64,000 bases of DNA from Buttiauxella sp965119215 (GTDB taxonomy: Bacteria; Pseudomonadota; Gammaproteobacteria; Enterobacterales; Enterobacteriaceae): the NCBI GenBank assembly GCA_965119215.1, contig CBCPKK010000010.1, positions 169,548-233,547 of the forward strand, written 5' to 3'. Shown here piece by piece: positions 23,750 to 31,698 of the stretch. Every line of letters begins with the position of its first letter. Position 1 is the first letter of the stretch. Both the position numbers and the translations under genes were made by a program. Under the pieces are notes generated by a model. That model saw nothing but the letters and a program-made list of their open reading frames with translations. It did no database searches and was not told the origin of the DNA.

Positions 23750-24904
23750 TCAGCCTTTCCACGGATGAATAATCACACCTTTCACAACACGGTTTACCGT
23801 GCCGCTGGCAGAAGGCGTATCAGGGGTGATGCCTGCTTTGATTGATTCGGTTAGCGCGAAAATCTGTGCATACATCAGGAAGCAGAAAGCCTGCTCAACG
23901 TCGATAAAGTCGCGGGAAGGGGGTAGCCAGATATGCGGGCCAGCTTCGGCTTCCGGGCACGGTGAAGCGCAGATGGCGACGACGCGCAGAGCCTGCTGGT
24001 CACGGCGTAATTCAGCCAGTAAATCAAGGTCATACTGGCGGGTGTACGGATGGCTTGAAACCATGACCACGATTAACGTTTCGTTGTTGACCAGTGATTT
24101 CGGGCCGTGGCGGAAACCGGTTGGCGAATCATAAAAAGCAGCCAGTTTTCCTGCTGTTAGCTCCAGCACTTTTAGGGCAGATTCACGCGCAACACCTTGC
24201 AACCCACCGCTACCGAGATAGACGACGCGCTTGAACGGAAGGTCGCCAAACACGCTTTCGTTGAACTCGCCCTGTGAGGCAATGATTTGCTCGCAGCGAT
24301 CGGCCACGTCCTGGAAAGTAGTGCTGTTGATGACATCAGGGGCAAATACGGCAAGGCAACTGGCCATCATGGTAGTGATGCTGCTGGTCATGGCGAAGCC
24401 GCGGTCGTGCGTTTCCGGCGGCATTAATAGCGCCAGAGAATTGCTGCTTGCCGCCGCGTTCTGATACAGGCAACCGGCTTCGTTACACGTAATGATCAGG
24501 TGGTAGCAGTGCTCCATCACCTGGTTGACTAAATCGACTGCCGCAACGCTTTCTGGGCTGTTGCCAGAGCGTGCAAAAGAAACCAGTAATGTGGGTTCTT
24601 TCGGGGACAAGTAATCCAGCGGGTTGGTGACAAGATCGGTGGTTGGCACTGCAACAAAGTTTTTCCCGGTGTGGCGCGAAAGCCACGGCGTAATAATATC
24701 GCCAATAAAAGCAGAGGTTCCTGCACCCGTCAGGATAATTTTTAGAGAGGTGTTTTGTAGCAAAGGCTCGAGGAACGCATCGATGCTACTACGTTGATTA
24801 CCGATATTTTTTAACGATCGGACCCAGCTTTCCGGCTGTTGGCGGATCTCTTTTTCGGTCCAGGTTGATGTGCCGGAAAGACAGGCAGATTGGGTTTCGC
24901 TCAT
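23750..24904 (-). CDS. agaS: AgaS, galactosamine-6-phosphate deaminase/isomerase
   Basis: A 384-residue protein with two SIS domains (about residues 45-190 and 215-360), related to the GlmS isomerase half. In E. coli it converts galactosamine-6-phosphate to tagatose-6-phosphate plus ammonia, and AgaI is dispensable. Motifs include LTGAGTSAFIGD, LVSFARSGNSPESVAAV and YLGSGGLQGVARESALKVLELTAGK. It heads the agaS-kbaY transcript with its own control region upstream (AgaR-type sites). No agaI or agaBCD set is present in this window, so AgaS should be the only deaminase here. Confidence 0.93.
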   Translation of the reverse strand: MSETQSACLSGTSTWTEKEIRQQPESWVRSLKNIGNQRSSIDAFLEPLLQNTSLKIILTGAGTSAFIGDIITPWLSRHTGKNFVAVPTTDLVTNPLDYLSPKEPTLLVSFARSGNSPESVAAVDLVNQVMEHCYHLIITCNEAGCLYQNAAASSNSLALLMPPETHDRGFAMTSSITTMMASCLAVFAPDVINSTTFQDVADRCEQIIASQGEFNESVFGDLPFKRVVYLGSGGLQGVARESALKVLELTAGKLAAFYDSPTGFRHGPKSLVNNETLIVVMVSSHPYTRQYDLDLLAELRRDQQALRVVAICASPCPEAEAGPHIWLPPSRDFIDVEQAFCFLMYAQIFALTESIKAGITPDTPSASGTVNRVVKGVIIHPWKG

Positions 24905-24962
24905 TACTCAGTCCTTAGCAGTGCAAGATCATCGGAAGTAGCACAAAGCAGAACAGGACAAT

Positions 24963-24981
24963 CTTTCGTTTTGTTTCATTT
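24963..24981. promoter_or_regulatory. AgaR-type operator upstream of agaS (1)
   Basis: CTTTCGTTTTGTTTCATTT, a tandem TTTCRTTTY-type sequence like the AgaR sites described in E. coli. It starts 59 bases before the agaS ATG. Confidence 0.75.
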
Positions 24982-25011
24982 ACTCAACTTCATGCTTAAA
25001 TAAAATCTATA

Positions 25012-25028
25012 GAAAAGAAAACGAAAGG
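25012..25028. promoter_or_regulatory. AgaR-type operator upstream of agaS (2)
   Basis: GAAAAGAAAACGAAAGG, the reverse complement of CCTTTCGTTTTCTTTTC, repeating the motif at 24963. A weaker copy, AACAATAAAACGAAAAA, follows at 25042-25058. Together they suggest cooperative AgaR binding over the agaS promoter. Confidence 0.65.
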
Positions 25029-25157
25029 TCAATGTAAGAAAAACAATAAAACGAAAAATGTGATCCGAAAATGGATTGTATTCATTTAATGAATTGATTT
25101 TATTTATAATTATTATTAAATGGATAATTGATGTGACGTTAATCGAAAGGAAAAGAA

Positions 25158-25190
25158 AGGTCTGTCGCGGGCGGGCGACAGACAAAAGTG
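25158..25190 (-). terminator. Intrinsic terminator after agaA
   Basis: On the - strand GTCTGTCGC and GCGACAGAC (25160-25168 / 25175-25183) form a nine-pair stem followed by CTTTCTTTTCCTTT. It ends the kbaZ-agaVWEFA transcript 24 bases after the agaA stop, so agaS-kbaY needs its own promoter. Confidence 0.75.
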
Positions 25191-25206
25191 AGGAGCAACG
25201 AAAGAA

Positions 25207-26340
25207 CTACAAAGGGAGATTCTGGCCATTAATCCAGATGTTTTGAAGCAGCAACTGTGAGTTAAGCGCAATCAAATTGGCTCGTTTCCCCACGGCTAGC
25301 GAGCCTAACTGTTTGTCTAAACCAAGCATTTTTGCCGGATGCAGTGAGGCCATATGGATGGCATCTTCCGCACTGACACCAACGTGATTCACCATATTTC
25401 GCACTGCTGCATCAAGCGTTAGAGTACTTCCGGCAAGCCCACCGCTTTCGGTTCGTACGATCCCGTTGCGCATGGTTACCGGATGCCCGCAAATCGAATA
25501 GTCGCCGTCGGGCATTCCCGCCGCACTCATGGCATCCGTTATCAGCAGAGTTCGGGGTTTAGCGCAGCTACAACAAATATTCATGACGGCAGGGTGAACG
25601 TGGTGCCCGTCGGCAATCAGTTCAAGCCAGGCGCGTTTGTCGGTTAAACCCGCTCCGACCATGCCAGGATTGCGGTGGTGCAGACCCGTCATCCCGTTAA
25701 AACAATGCACCATGCCGTCTGCTCCGGCATCAAGAGCCTGAATTGTTTGTTCGTAGCTGGCAGCGCTATGACCGAGCATTACGCGCACATCACGGCTTTT
25801 CAGATGCTTAATTGTTTCCAATGCCGCAGGTTTTTCAGGTGCCAGCGCCACCACCCGTAGGGTATTTTGCGAGATTTCTATTAGCCTGTTTAGCTCGGCA
25901 ATATTCAGCTCGCGGAACAATTCGGGTGGATGGGCACCTTTGTTCTGCGGCGTGAAATACGGCCCTTCAAGATAGCTTCCCAGCACGCTGGCACCCGGCC
26001 CCCCTTGATAATAGCGCTGGGCAATACGCTGCAGTGCCTGTTCAATGTTGGCCAGCGGCGCGGTGACGGTTGTAGGCAACCAACTACCTACACCTTCACG
26101 CGCTTTGTGCATCGCTAGTCTGTCGAGGACACCGGGATCGTCGTCCATTACATCAACCCCGTCGCCACCATGAACATGAATATCTATATAAGCCGGGCAT
26201 AACAGTTCAACATCTCGCGCCATCGTTCCCACAGGAATAGGTTCGATGGCGACAATCTTTCCGTTATCAATAAGTAACTGATGATCGTCCAGCCAGCCGT
26301 GTTCGGTTAGCACACGCCTGGCTCGCAACAGCGTGGTCAT
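25207..26340 (-). CDS. agaA: AgaA, N-acetylgalactosamine-6-phosphate deacetylase
   Basis: A 377-residue amidohydrolase that removes acetate from GalNAc-6-phosphate. Metal-site features are the HxH pair His55/His57 in YIDIHVHGGDGVD, Glu in GSYLEGPYF, the His of LGHSAASYEQ and MVHCFNGMTGLHHR, and Asp in LLITDAMSAAG. It is intact, whereas E. coli K-12 has a truncated agaA. The start overlaps the agaF stop (ATGA type). It is the last gene of the first aga transcript. Confidence 0.93.
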   Translation of the reverse strand: MTTLLRARRVLTEHGWLDDHQLLIDNGKIVAIEPIPVGTMARDVELLCPAYIDIHVHGGDGVDVMDDDPGVLDRLAMHKAREGVGSWLPTTVTAPLANIEQALQRIAQRYYQGGPGASVLGSYLEGPYFTPQNKGAHPPELFRELNIAELNRLIEISQNTLRVVALAPEKPAALETIKHLKSRDVRVMLGHSAASYEQTIQALDAGADGMVHCFNGMTGLHHRNPGMVGAGLTDKRAWLELIADGHHVHPAVMNICCSCAKPRTLLITDAMSAAGMPDGDYSICGHPVTMRNGIVRTESGGLAGSTLTLDAAVRNMVNHVGVSAEDAIHMASLHPAKMLGLDKQLGSLAVGKRANLIALNSQLLLQNIWINGQNLPL

Positions 26341-26771
26341 ATTCCTTCCTCAACCGCCTCAGCTTCGCGGTAACGCCCCATTTCATCGACCAGGCTGGTT
26401 AGCCCACGGTGGCCGCATTCCAGCGCCTGGAGGCGAAACTCTATGCTGCTTAATCCGTCGCGTTCCAGCACCATTTCCAACAGCAGTTGCAGGTTGATGC
26501 CGGTGATAACTTCGCGGCCCGGCTGCTGTAACGCCAGGGTTGATGCCACGCGAAATGGTGTGCCACCGAGTAAATCGGTTAAAAACACCAGGCCTTCACT
26601 TTCATCTAATGCACCGATGGCTTCTTCAAACTGTTGGGTGAGAAGCGCTGTCGAAGATGTCTCTGGGAAATCAATGGCGATAAGTTGCTCTTGCTCACCA
26701 AGGATCTGTTTCATCGCTTTTTCCAGCCCGGTGGCAAAGCCACCGTGACCGCTAAGAATAATACTTAACAT
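26337..26771 (-). CDS. agaF: AgaF, PTS EIIA component for N-acetylgalactosamine
   Basis: A 144-residue mannose-family EIIA. It starts MLSIILSGHGGFATG with phosphoryl-accepting His9, then FLTDLLGGTPFRVAS. It takes phosphate from HPr and passes it to the EIIB subunit AgaV. It sits in the agaVWEFA order between EIID and the deacetylase, overlapping agaA by four bases. Cytosolic. Confidence 0.93.
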   Translation of the reverse strand: MLSIILSGHGGFATGLEKAMKQILGEQEQLIAIDFPETSSTALLTQQFEEAIGALDESEGLVFLTDLLGGTPFRVASTLALQQPGREVITGINLQLLLEMVLERDGLSSIEFRLQALECGHRGLTSLVDEMGRYREAEAVEEGI

Positions 26772-26786
26772 ATTGTTTTCTCTCGC

Positions 26787-27662
26787 TTACAGGAAGTGGG
26801 CAAACTTCCCAACAACACCCAGCACTACCGTGATACCGATAAGGCGCAGAGGGCTCCAGCCGCGACGCACCAGCGCATACATGCACAGGGTATAAACCAG
26901 GGGTAAAAATGCTGGCATCAGTTTGTCGATAACGTCGGTTTGCAGTTTCACGACTGCATCACCCGCCGTGATTTCCAGCGTGGTTGAAAGGCGAACGTAA
27001 GTCGCAACCAGCGCACCAATGACCGTCATCCCCACAATAGACGCGGCATGACCTACTTTACGAGTGTTGGCTTTAATAAGCGGGATGGCTGCCACACCCA
27101 TGCGGTAAGCGTAGTGAGCCAGGCCGAAACGCAAACCGAGATGCACGACGTTAAACAGGACGATAAAAATAACCGCGCCGAGAATGGAACCCTGAAGCGC
27201 CAGGCTTGCCCCTATACCGCCGCAAATAGGCAGCAAGGTCAGCCAGAACATGGCGTCCCCAATCCCACCCAGCGGCGCACCCACGGCAATTTTAGTGCTC
27301 TGGATGCTGTTCACATCCTGCTTTGAGCGCTCCATCGCCAGAATAATGCCGATAACAAAGGTCACGAGGAACGGGTGGGTATTGAAGAACCCCATGTGGC
27401 CTTTCATCGAGCGCGCCAGGTCGCTTTTGTTGGTATGGATTTTTTTGAGCGCGGGCAGCAGGCCATACAGCCAACCGGACCCCTGCATACGTTCATAGTT
27501 GAATGAGGCCTGCAATAACATCGAGCGCCAGGCCACGCGGTTGATGTCTTTTCGGGTTAGCTCTGCACCGATGGTCTGGTCTTCATAAATGTTGTCGTTG
27601 CCATGAGTCAGGGAGGTTTCCGCAACGTCTGTATCTGGCAAAGTCTGGATATTAGATGCCAT
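26787..27662 (-). CDS. agaE: AgaE, PTS EIID component for N-acetylgalactosamine
   Basis: A 291-residue mannose-family EIID membrane subunit. Start at ATG 27662 (MASNIQTLPDTDVAE), with AGAGGA eight bases before it; a longer frame from 27728 would lie inside agaW. The family features NYERMQGSGWLYGLLPAL, KGHMGFFNTHPF and VGAPLGGIGDAMFWLTLLP are all visible. The C-terminal half has membrane segments, ending GVVGKFAHFL. It overlaps the end of agaW by 11 bases. With AgaW it forms the GalNAc channel. Confidence 0.93.
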   Translation of the reverse strand: MASNIQTLPDTDVAETSLTHGNDNIYEDQTIGAELTRKDINRVAWRSMLLQASFNYERMQGSGWLYGLLPALKKIHTNKSDLARSMKGHMGFFNTHPFLVTFVIGIILAMERSKQDVNSIQSTKIAVGAPLGGIGDAMFWLTLLPICGGIGASLALQGSILGAVIFIVLFNVVHLGLRFGLAHYAYRMGVAAIPLIKANTRKVGHAASIVGMTVIGALVATYVRLSTTLEITAGDAVVKLQTDVIDKLMPAFLPLVYTLCMYALVRRGWSPLRLIGITVVLGVVGKFAHFL

Positions 27663-28434
27663 CTTCAAATTCCTCTTTCTGGGCGCTGGAAGGTTGCTGT
27701 GGTGCCGGGTCTTTGCGTAAGAAATCAATCAGCGCCATGGCTAACGCGGCGGCAGCAATCGCCAGTACCGGTAGTTTTAGCCAGGCCGCAGCCACAAAAC
27801 CGAGAATGAAATAGGGGATATAAATATTTTTCATCATGATTTTCAGCAGTACGGCAAAGCCGATTGCTGGCATGATGCCGCCTGCCACACCCAGGCCGTC
27901 AATCAAACGGGTGGGTAAAACATCAATAGCGGTTTTGGCATGTTCCGCACCGAAATAGATGGGCAAAAACGCACACAGGAAATAGAACGTACCGAGCGCC
28001 AGTAATGCCAGATAGTTCACGCGTTCTATGCCATCGGTATCAGCTTGCGCCGCCATTTTGTCGCAGCGAGCCATCACGCCAGACATGATGGAGAACAGGA
28101 AAGTAATCCCCATTTGCACCGCTACAGCGAACGGCACAGCAACGCCGACGGCAACTTCCGGTTTAACCCCGGTAGTGATGGCGAAGGTGGTACCAACAAT
28201 GGTGCCGATAATAACGTTAGGTGGCTGGGCACCGGCTAGCGGCGCAAGCCCCATCCAGACTAATTCCAGCGTACCGCCGGTCAGAATGCCGGTGTGAAGA
28301 TCGCCAAGAATCAAACCAACCAGTGGCCCAAGTACGACCGGACGGTGCATGTGCGTCAGGCCGTTGAACATATCCAGGCCCGCAATAAAGGCCAAAAGAC
28401 CCAACGCCACTGCCTGTAATAAGCTAATTTCCAT
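27652..28434 (-). CDS. agaW: AgaW, PTS EIIC component for N-acetylgalactosamine
   Basis: A 260-residue mannose-family EIIC permease with seven to eight hydrophobic segments, including LLAFIAGLDMFNGLTHMHRP and LIGLILGDLHTGILTGGTLEL-type sequence near residues 35-60. Start at ATG 28434 behind GAGGA; the open frame upstream to 28497 overlaps agaV and is rejected. In E. coli K-12 this gene is a pseudogene, so the intact copy implies real GalNAc growth. The C-terminus is charged (KEEFEDGI) and overlaps agaE. Confidence 0.93.
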   Translation of the reverse strand: MEISLLQAVALGLLAFIAGLDMFNGLTHMHRPVVLGPLVGLILGDLHTGILTGGTLELVWMGLAPLAGAQPPNVIIGTIVGTTFAITTGVKPEVAVGVAVPFAVAVQMGITFLFSIMSGVMARCDKMAAQADTDGIERVNYLALLALGTFYFLCAFLPIYFGAEHAKTAIDVLPTRLIDGLGVAGGIMPAIGFAVLLKIMMKNIYIPYFILGFVAAAWLKLPVLAIAAAALAMALIDFLRKDPAPQQPSSAQKEEFEDGI

Positions 28435-28444
28435 AGAAAATTCC

Positions 28445-28918
28445 TCAGAGGAGTTTATAGAGATCCTGAGCGGATTCCGTCGGCACACCCTGAACAAAAC
28501 ATTCCACTCCGGCCTTTTTTAGGCCATTAAAAGCGGCAATATCCTGGTCATTTACAGAGACGGTTTTCGCTATTTGTTGTTTGCCTTCTGCGTAGTGCAT
28601 GTTGCCGACGTTAATTCGCGTCACAGGCACTTCCCCTTTAACCAGCGTCAGAAAATCATCCGGGTTTTTGCAAACCAGCAGGATTTTCTGGCGGTCGGCT
28701 GCGCGGTGAATATTGTCGATAACTTTTTGCAGCGACCAGAAACGGACGGCGATCCCTTCAGCCAGAACCATCTCCATCAGATTTTGCTGTACCGGATCTT
28801 CTGCAACTTCATCGTTGGCAACCAGCACGAGATTTGCTCCGGCAAAACCGACCCATTGAACGCCAACCTGGCCGTGGATCAATCGCTCATCAATGCGGCT
28901 TAATACAATATTTGGCAT
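28445..28918 (-). CDS. agaV: AgaV, PTS EIIB component for N-acetylgalactosamine
   Basis: A 157-residue mannose-family EIIB. It starts MPNIVLSRIDERLIHGQV at ATG 28918, with phosphoryl-carrying His15. Later motifs are ILLVCKNPDDFL and RINVGNMHYAEGK. It phosphorylates GalNAc at C6 during uptake through AgaW/AgaE. It is 37 bases downstream of kbaZ and 10 bases before agaW. A longer frame from 28993 overlaps kbaZ and lacks family similarity. Confidence 0.93.
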   Translation of the reverse strand: MPNIVLSRIDERLIHGQVGVQWVGFAGANLVLVANDEVAEDPVQQNLMEMVLAEGIAVRFWSLQKVIDNIHRAADRQKILLVCKNPDDFLTLVKGEVPVTRINVGNMHYAEGKQQIAKTVSVNDQDIAAFNGLKKAGVECFVQGVPTESAQDLYKLL

Positions 28919-28955
28919 TTTTACCCCGATTATCATTATGTTATTTGTTTGAGTC

Positions 28956-30233
28956 TTAGCGCTGACAGGCTGTGTGGTACTGGCGCAGCACATCCTGGAT
29001 ATGGTCGATGATCAGTTCATGCGGCATTGCCGCGATTTTTCCTTCACGGACCTTAGCGTATTGAAGTGGCAGATATTGGCTGATCAACGGCAAAGGAATC
29101 GATTCATCAGCCAGATTGCTAACAAGTTTGGAATAGGCTTCGTCAATATCATGATCCGGCCAGTAGTAGCGAACGCGGTCGGAATAGCTGTATCCGCGAG
29201 CCAGACGACGGTCGCTGTCACTGCCGTGGTAGTGGTGTTTCCAGTAGTCAGGATGCTCAAGCATCACGCTTTCAAGAACTTCCCGCAGTCCTGAGCATTT
29301 ATGTGCTGGACGTAATTCGCGTTCGATAGCAGCCAGCGAAAACAGGGTTTCGCGCAATGCGAAGGTGAGCGCTGGGCCTACTTTTAGAATCGCAAAGTGG
29401 TTTTCAACCAGTTGCTGCAATGCTTGCGGCGTCTGGTAGTCGGTGGAGTGTGCTTCAAACACCATGGTGTCGAACGCTTCAATCATCTGGCTGAGGAAAA
29501 GCGCTTTCTCAGGCTGGTAATCAATCACTTGGGTATGGTCGAACTCAACGCCAGGCTGGACAACCAGGCCGATAATGCGCGGCCACAATTCGCTTAAACC
29601 CTGTAATTCAAAGGCGTGGCGATGGGCTTCAAGTGTTGCTTTTGCCGCTTGTGGCGTGGTGACCGCGAGTTCTGCCAGCGTTTCATGTGCGCCGCCTGGA
29701 ACGGGCACTTCGGTGCCAATTACGTAAACCAAATCGGACTCACCGAATGTCTCAATCGCCGTTTGCTCGGCAATTTTCGCAAGCCTTGCCGCACGTATGG
29801 CGACGATGGCATCGGTTAAAGGAACGGGGTCATCTGCACAAGACATGCTGCAATCGAGATGGATTTTTTTAAAACCAGCGGCGACATAGCAACGAATCAG
29901 TTCATCAGCATTGTGCATGGCTTCTTCTGCGGGTAGCGCTTGCCAGCGGTTTGGGCCAAGATGATCGCCACCCAAAATCAATTGTTCGCGCGGGAAGTGG
30001 TGTTTATCTGCCATCTGCTCGGCAAAACCACGGAAATCTTCCGGTGTCATTCCGGTGTAGCCGCCGTGCTGGTCAACCTGGTTGGATGTCGCTTCTATTA
30101 ATAAGAGTGATTTAGCTTCCCGGGCATGGCGCATGGCAGCTTCGAGAACCAACGGGTGGGCAGAACAAACGGCAAAAATGCCACATCGTGAATCCTGTTT
30201 ATGGTCGGCCACAAACGCGGTTAAATGTTTCAC
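28956..30233 (-). CDS. kbaZ: KbaZ/AgaZ, tagatose-1,6-bisphosphate aldolase accessory subunit
   Basis: A 425-residue protein aligning end to end with E. coli KbaZ (VKHLTAF... at the start, ...ILRQYHTACQ-type ending). The start is a GTG at 30233 behind GGAGAGG; upstream in-frame ATGs up to 30446 would include the operator region and are rejected. KbaZ has a barrel fold without its own catalysis and stabilises and activates KbaY. It is the first gene of the kbaZ-agaVWEFA operon and divergent from agaR. Confidence 0.93.
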   Translation of the reverse strand: MKHLTAFVADHKQDSRCGIFAVCSAHPLVLEAAMRHAREAKSLLLIEATSNQVDQHGGYTGMTPEDFRGFAEQMADKHHFPREQLILGGDHLGPNRWQALPAEEAMHNADELIRCYVAAGFKKIHLDCSMSCADDPVPLTDAIVAIRAARLAKIAEQTAIETFGESDLVYVIGTEVPVPGGAHETLAELAVTTPQAAKATLEAHRHAFELQGLSELWPRIIGLVVQPGVEFDHTQVIDYQPEKALFLSQMIEAFDTMVFEAHSTDYQTPQALQQLVENHFAILKVGPALTFALRETLFSLAAIERELRPAHKCSGLREVLESVMLEHPDYWKHHYHGSDSDRRLARGYSYSDRVRYYWPDHDIDEAYSKLVSNLADESIPLPLISQYLPLQYAKVREGKIAAMPHELIIDHIQDVLRQYHTACQR

Positions 30234-30266
30234 TTTCCTCTCCGTATGAGTTGGTTTTGTATTTGT

Positions 30267-30286
30267 CTTTCGATTTGTTTCATTTA
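30267..30286. promoter_or_regulatory. AgaR-type operator, kbaZ side
   Basis: CTTTCGATTTGTTTCATTTA, a good match to the AgaR motif. It lies 34 bases before the kbaZ GTG in the kbaZ/agaR intergenic region. Confidence 0.75.
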
Positions 30287-30306
30287 ATAGTGATGTATCG
30301 TGCGAT

Positions 30307-30322
30307 AAAAACAAAACGAAAG
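30307..30322. promoter_or_regulatory. AgaR-type operator in the kbaZ/agaR region (2)
   Basis: AAAACAAAACGAAAG, reverse complement CTTTCGTTTTGTTTT. A weaker third copy, AAAGAAACATAATGAAAG, follows at 30349-30366. The head-to-head sites flank a likely kbaZ promoter. Confidence 0.65.
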
Positions 30323-30444
30323 ATAATAGAATTGCGATCTGTTTCGCAAAAGAAACATAATGAAAGGCTATTTGACACGATTGCAGTGAATGCAGTACGC
30401 GATGCAAAGGCTTGCTTTTCGCCAAAAGAAAGGTGTTAATAGAC

Positions 30445-30464
30445 AAAGTGAAATGAAACGAAAG
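30445..30464. promoter_or_regulatory. AgaR-type operator, agaR side
   Basis: AAAGTGAAATGAAACGAAAG (complement CTTTCGTTTCATTTCACTTT), 20 bases before the agaR ATG. It fits autoregulation of agaR. Confidence 0.7.
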
Positions 30465-30484
30465 GTTTTATGAAAGGATCATTT

Positions 30485-31351
30485 ATGAATAATACCGACG
30501 CAGCAACGGACAAGCGTGTAACGGGTACAAGTGAAAGGCGCGAGCAGATCATTCAGCGTCTTCGTCAACAAGGAAGCGTGCAGGTTAATGATCTTTCATC
30601 ATTTTTTGGTGTTTCGACAGTGACGATCCGTAACGATCTGGCTTTTCTGGAAAAGCAGGGCGTGGCGGTGCGTGCATACGGCGGGGCATTAGTTTGTGAT
30701 TCAGGTACGGCGGCGGTTGAACCGACGGTCGAGGATAAAAGTTCGCTTAATACGTCTTTGAAACGCAGCATTGCGCGTGCGGCTGCCGATCTGATTAAGC
30801 CCGGTCACCGCGTGATTCTGGACTCCGGTACCACCACTTACGAAATAGCTCGCCATATGCGCAACCATAAAGAAGTGATTGCGATGACCAACGGCATGAA
30901 CGTGGCGAATGCACTGCTCGAGGCAGAAGGTGTGGAATTGCTGATGACCGGTGGGCATTTACGCCGTCAGTCGCTTTCATTCTATGGCGACCAGGCAGAC
31001 CAATCGCTACAGAATTACCATTTCGACATGTTGTTCCTTGGCGTGGATGCTATCGATCTTGAACGCGGTGTTAGCACTCACAATGAAGATGAAGCACGCC
31101 TTAACCGCCGGATGTGTGAAGTTGCAGAACGCATTATTGTGGTGACGGATTCCAGCAAGTTTAACCGTTCAAGCCTGCACAAAATCATTGATACACAACG
31201 GATTCATATGGTTATCACTGATTCGGGTATTCCAGCGGAAAGCCTGAATGGGTTGCGTAAAGGTGGGATTGAAGTGGTGCTGGTGGATGAGAGCTGCGTT
31301 GTCGAGCATTCCACTGTGCGAAATCTTGCTGAGAAACTTAAGAAATCATGA
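30485..31351 (+). CDS. agaR: AgaR, DeoR-family repressor of the aga regulon
   Basis: A 288-residue DeoR/GlpR-type repressor. The N-terminal HTH (about residues 18-70: REQIIQRLRQQGSVQVNDLS... VSTVTIRNDLAFLEKQG) is nearly identical to E. coli AgaR. The sensor domain shows ILDSGTTTYEIARHM and MLFLGVDAID. I start at ATG 30485 (MNNTDAATDKRVTGTSERRE) behind AAAGGA; an ATG at 30470 is also in frame. The C-terminus is about 19 residues longer than E. coli AgaR (ends NLAEKLKKS), and its stop overlaps the truncated kinase frame. Inducer expected: an aminosugar phosphate. Confidence 0.94.
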   Translation: MNNTDAATDKRVTGTSERREQIIQRLRQQGSVQVNDLSSFFGVSTVTIRNDLAFLEKQGVAVRAYGGALVCDSGTAAVEPTVEDKSSLNTSLKRSIARAAADLIKPGHRVILDSGTTTYEIARHMRNHKEVIAMTNGMNVANALLEAEGVELLMTGGHLRRQSLSFYGDQADQSLQNYHFDMLFLGVDAIDLERGVSTHNEDEARLNRRMCEVAERIIVVTDSSKFNRSSLHKIIDTQRIHMVITDSGIPAESLNGLRKGGIEVVLVDESCVVEHSTVRNLAEKLKKS

Positions 31352-31698
31352 TAAATGGATCTACAACGGGCAGCGCTTTTGTGAGCTACCGTAGCCAGGC
31401 ACAGCGTGATTTCATCTTCAATATGCCAAACAGCGCCTGTGGGTTACTGAATGCCGTTCATCTTGACGAAGCTCTGCTACAACAGTGCAATCATTTCCAT
31501 ATCATGGGTTCGTCGCTGTTTTCGTTCCGTTTAATTGATGCCGTGCGCAAGGCAATTGACATTGTGAAAGCTAACGGTGGCACGGTATCGTTTGACCAGA
31601 ATATTCACAAAGAGATGCTGAATATTCCTGAGATGTCACAGGTGTTTGAATACATTCTGGATTACACGGATTTCTTCCTGCCAAGCGGGGCTGCTTAA
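31348..31698 (+). pseudogene. PfkB-family sugar kinase remnant, truncated at both ends
   Basis: A 116-residue frame that reads like the middle of a ribokinase/PfkB sugar kinase: STTGSAFVSYRSQAQRDFIF, NSACGLLNAVHLDEALLQQC, and GGTVSFDQNIHKEMLNIPEM up to DYTDFFLPSGAA. An intact PfkB kinase is 300-330 residues. Here about 95 N-terminal residues and the whole C-terminal part with the GAGD catalytic anion-hole motif are missing. The frame begins on the agaR stop and ends on the fic start (TAATG), so two deletion junctions are likely. The original kinase probably belonged to the aga locus. I do not expect activity. Confidence 0.8.
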
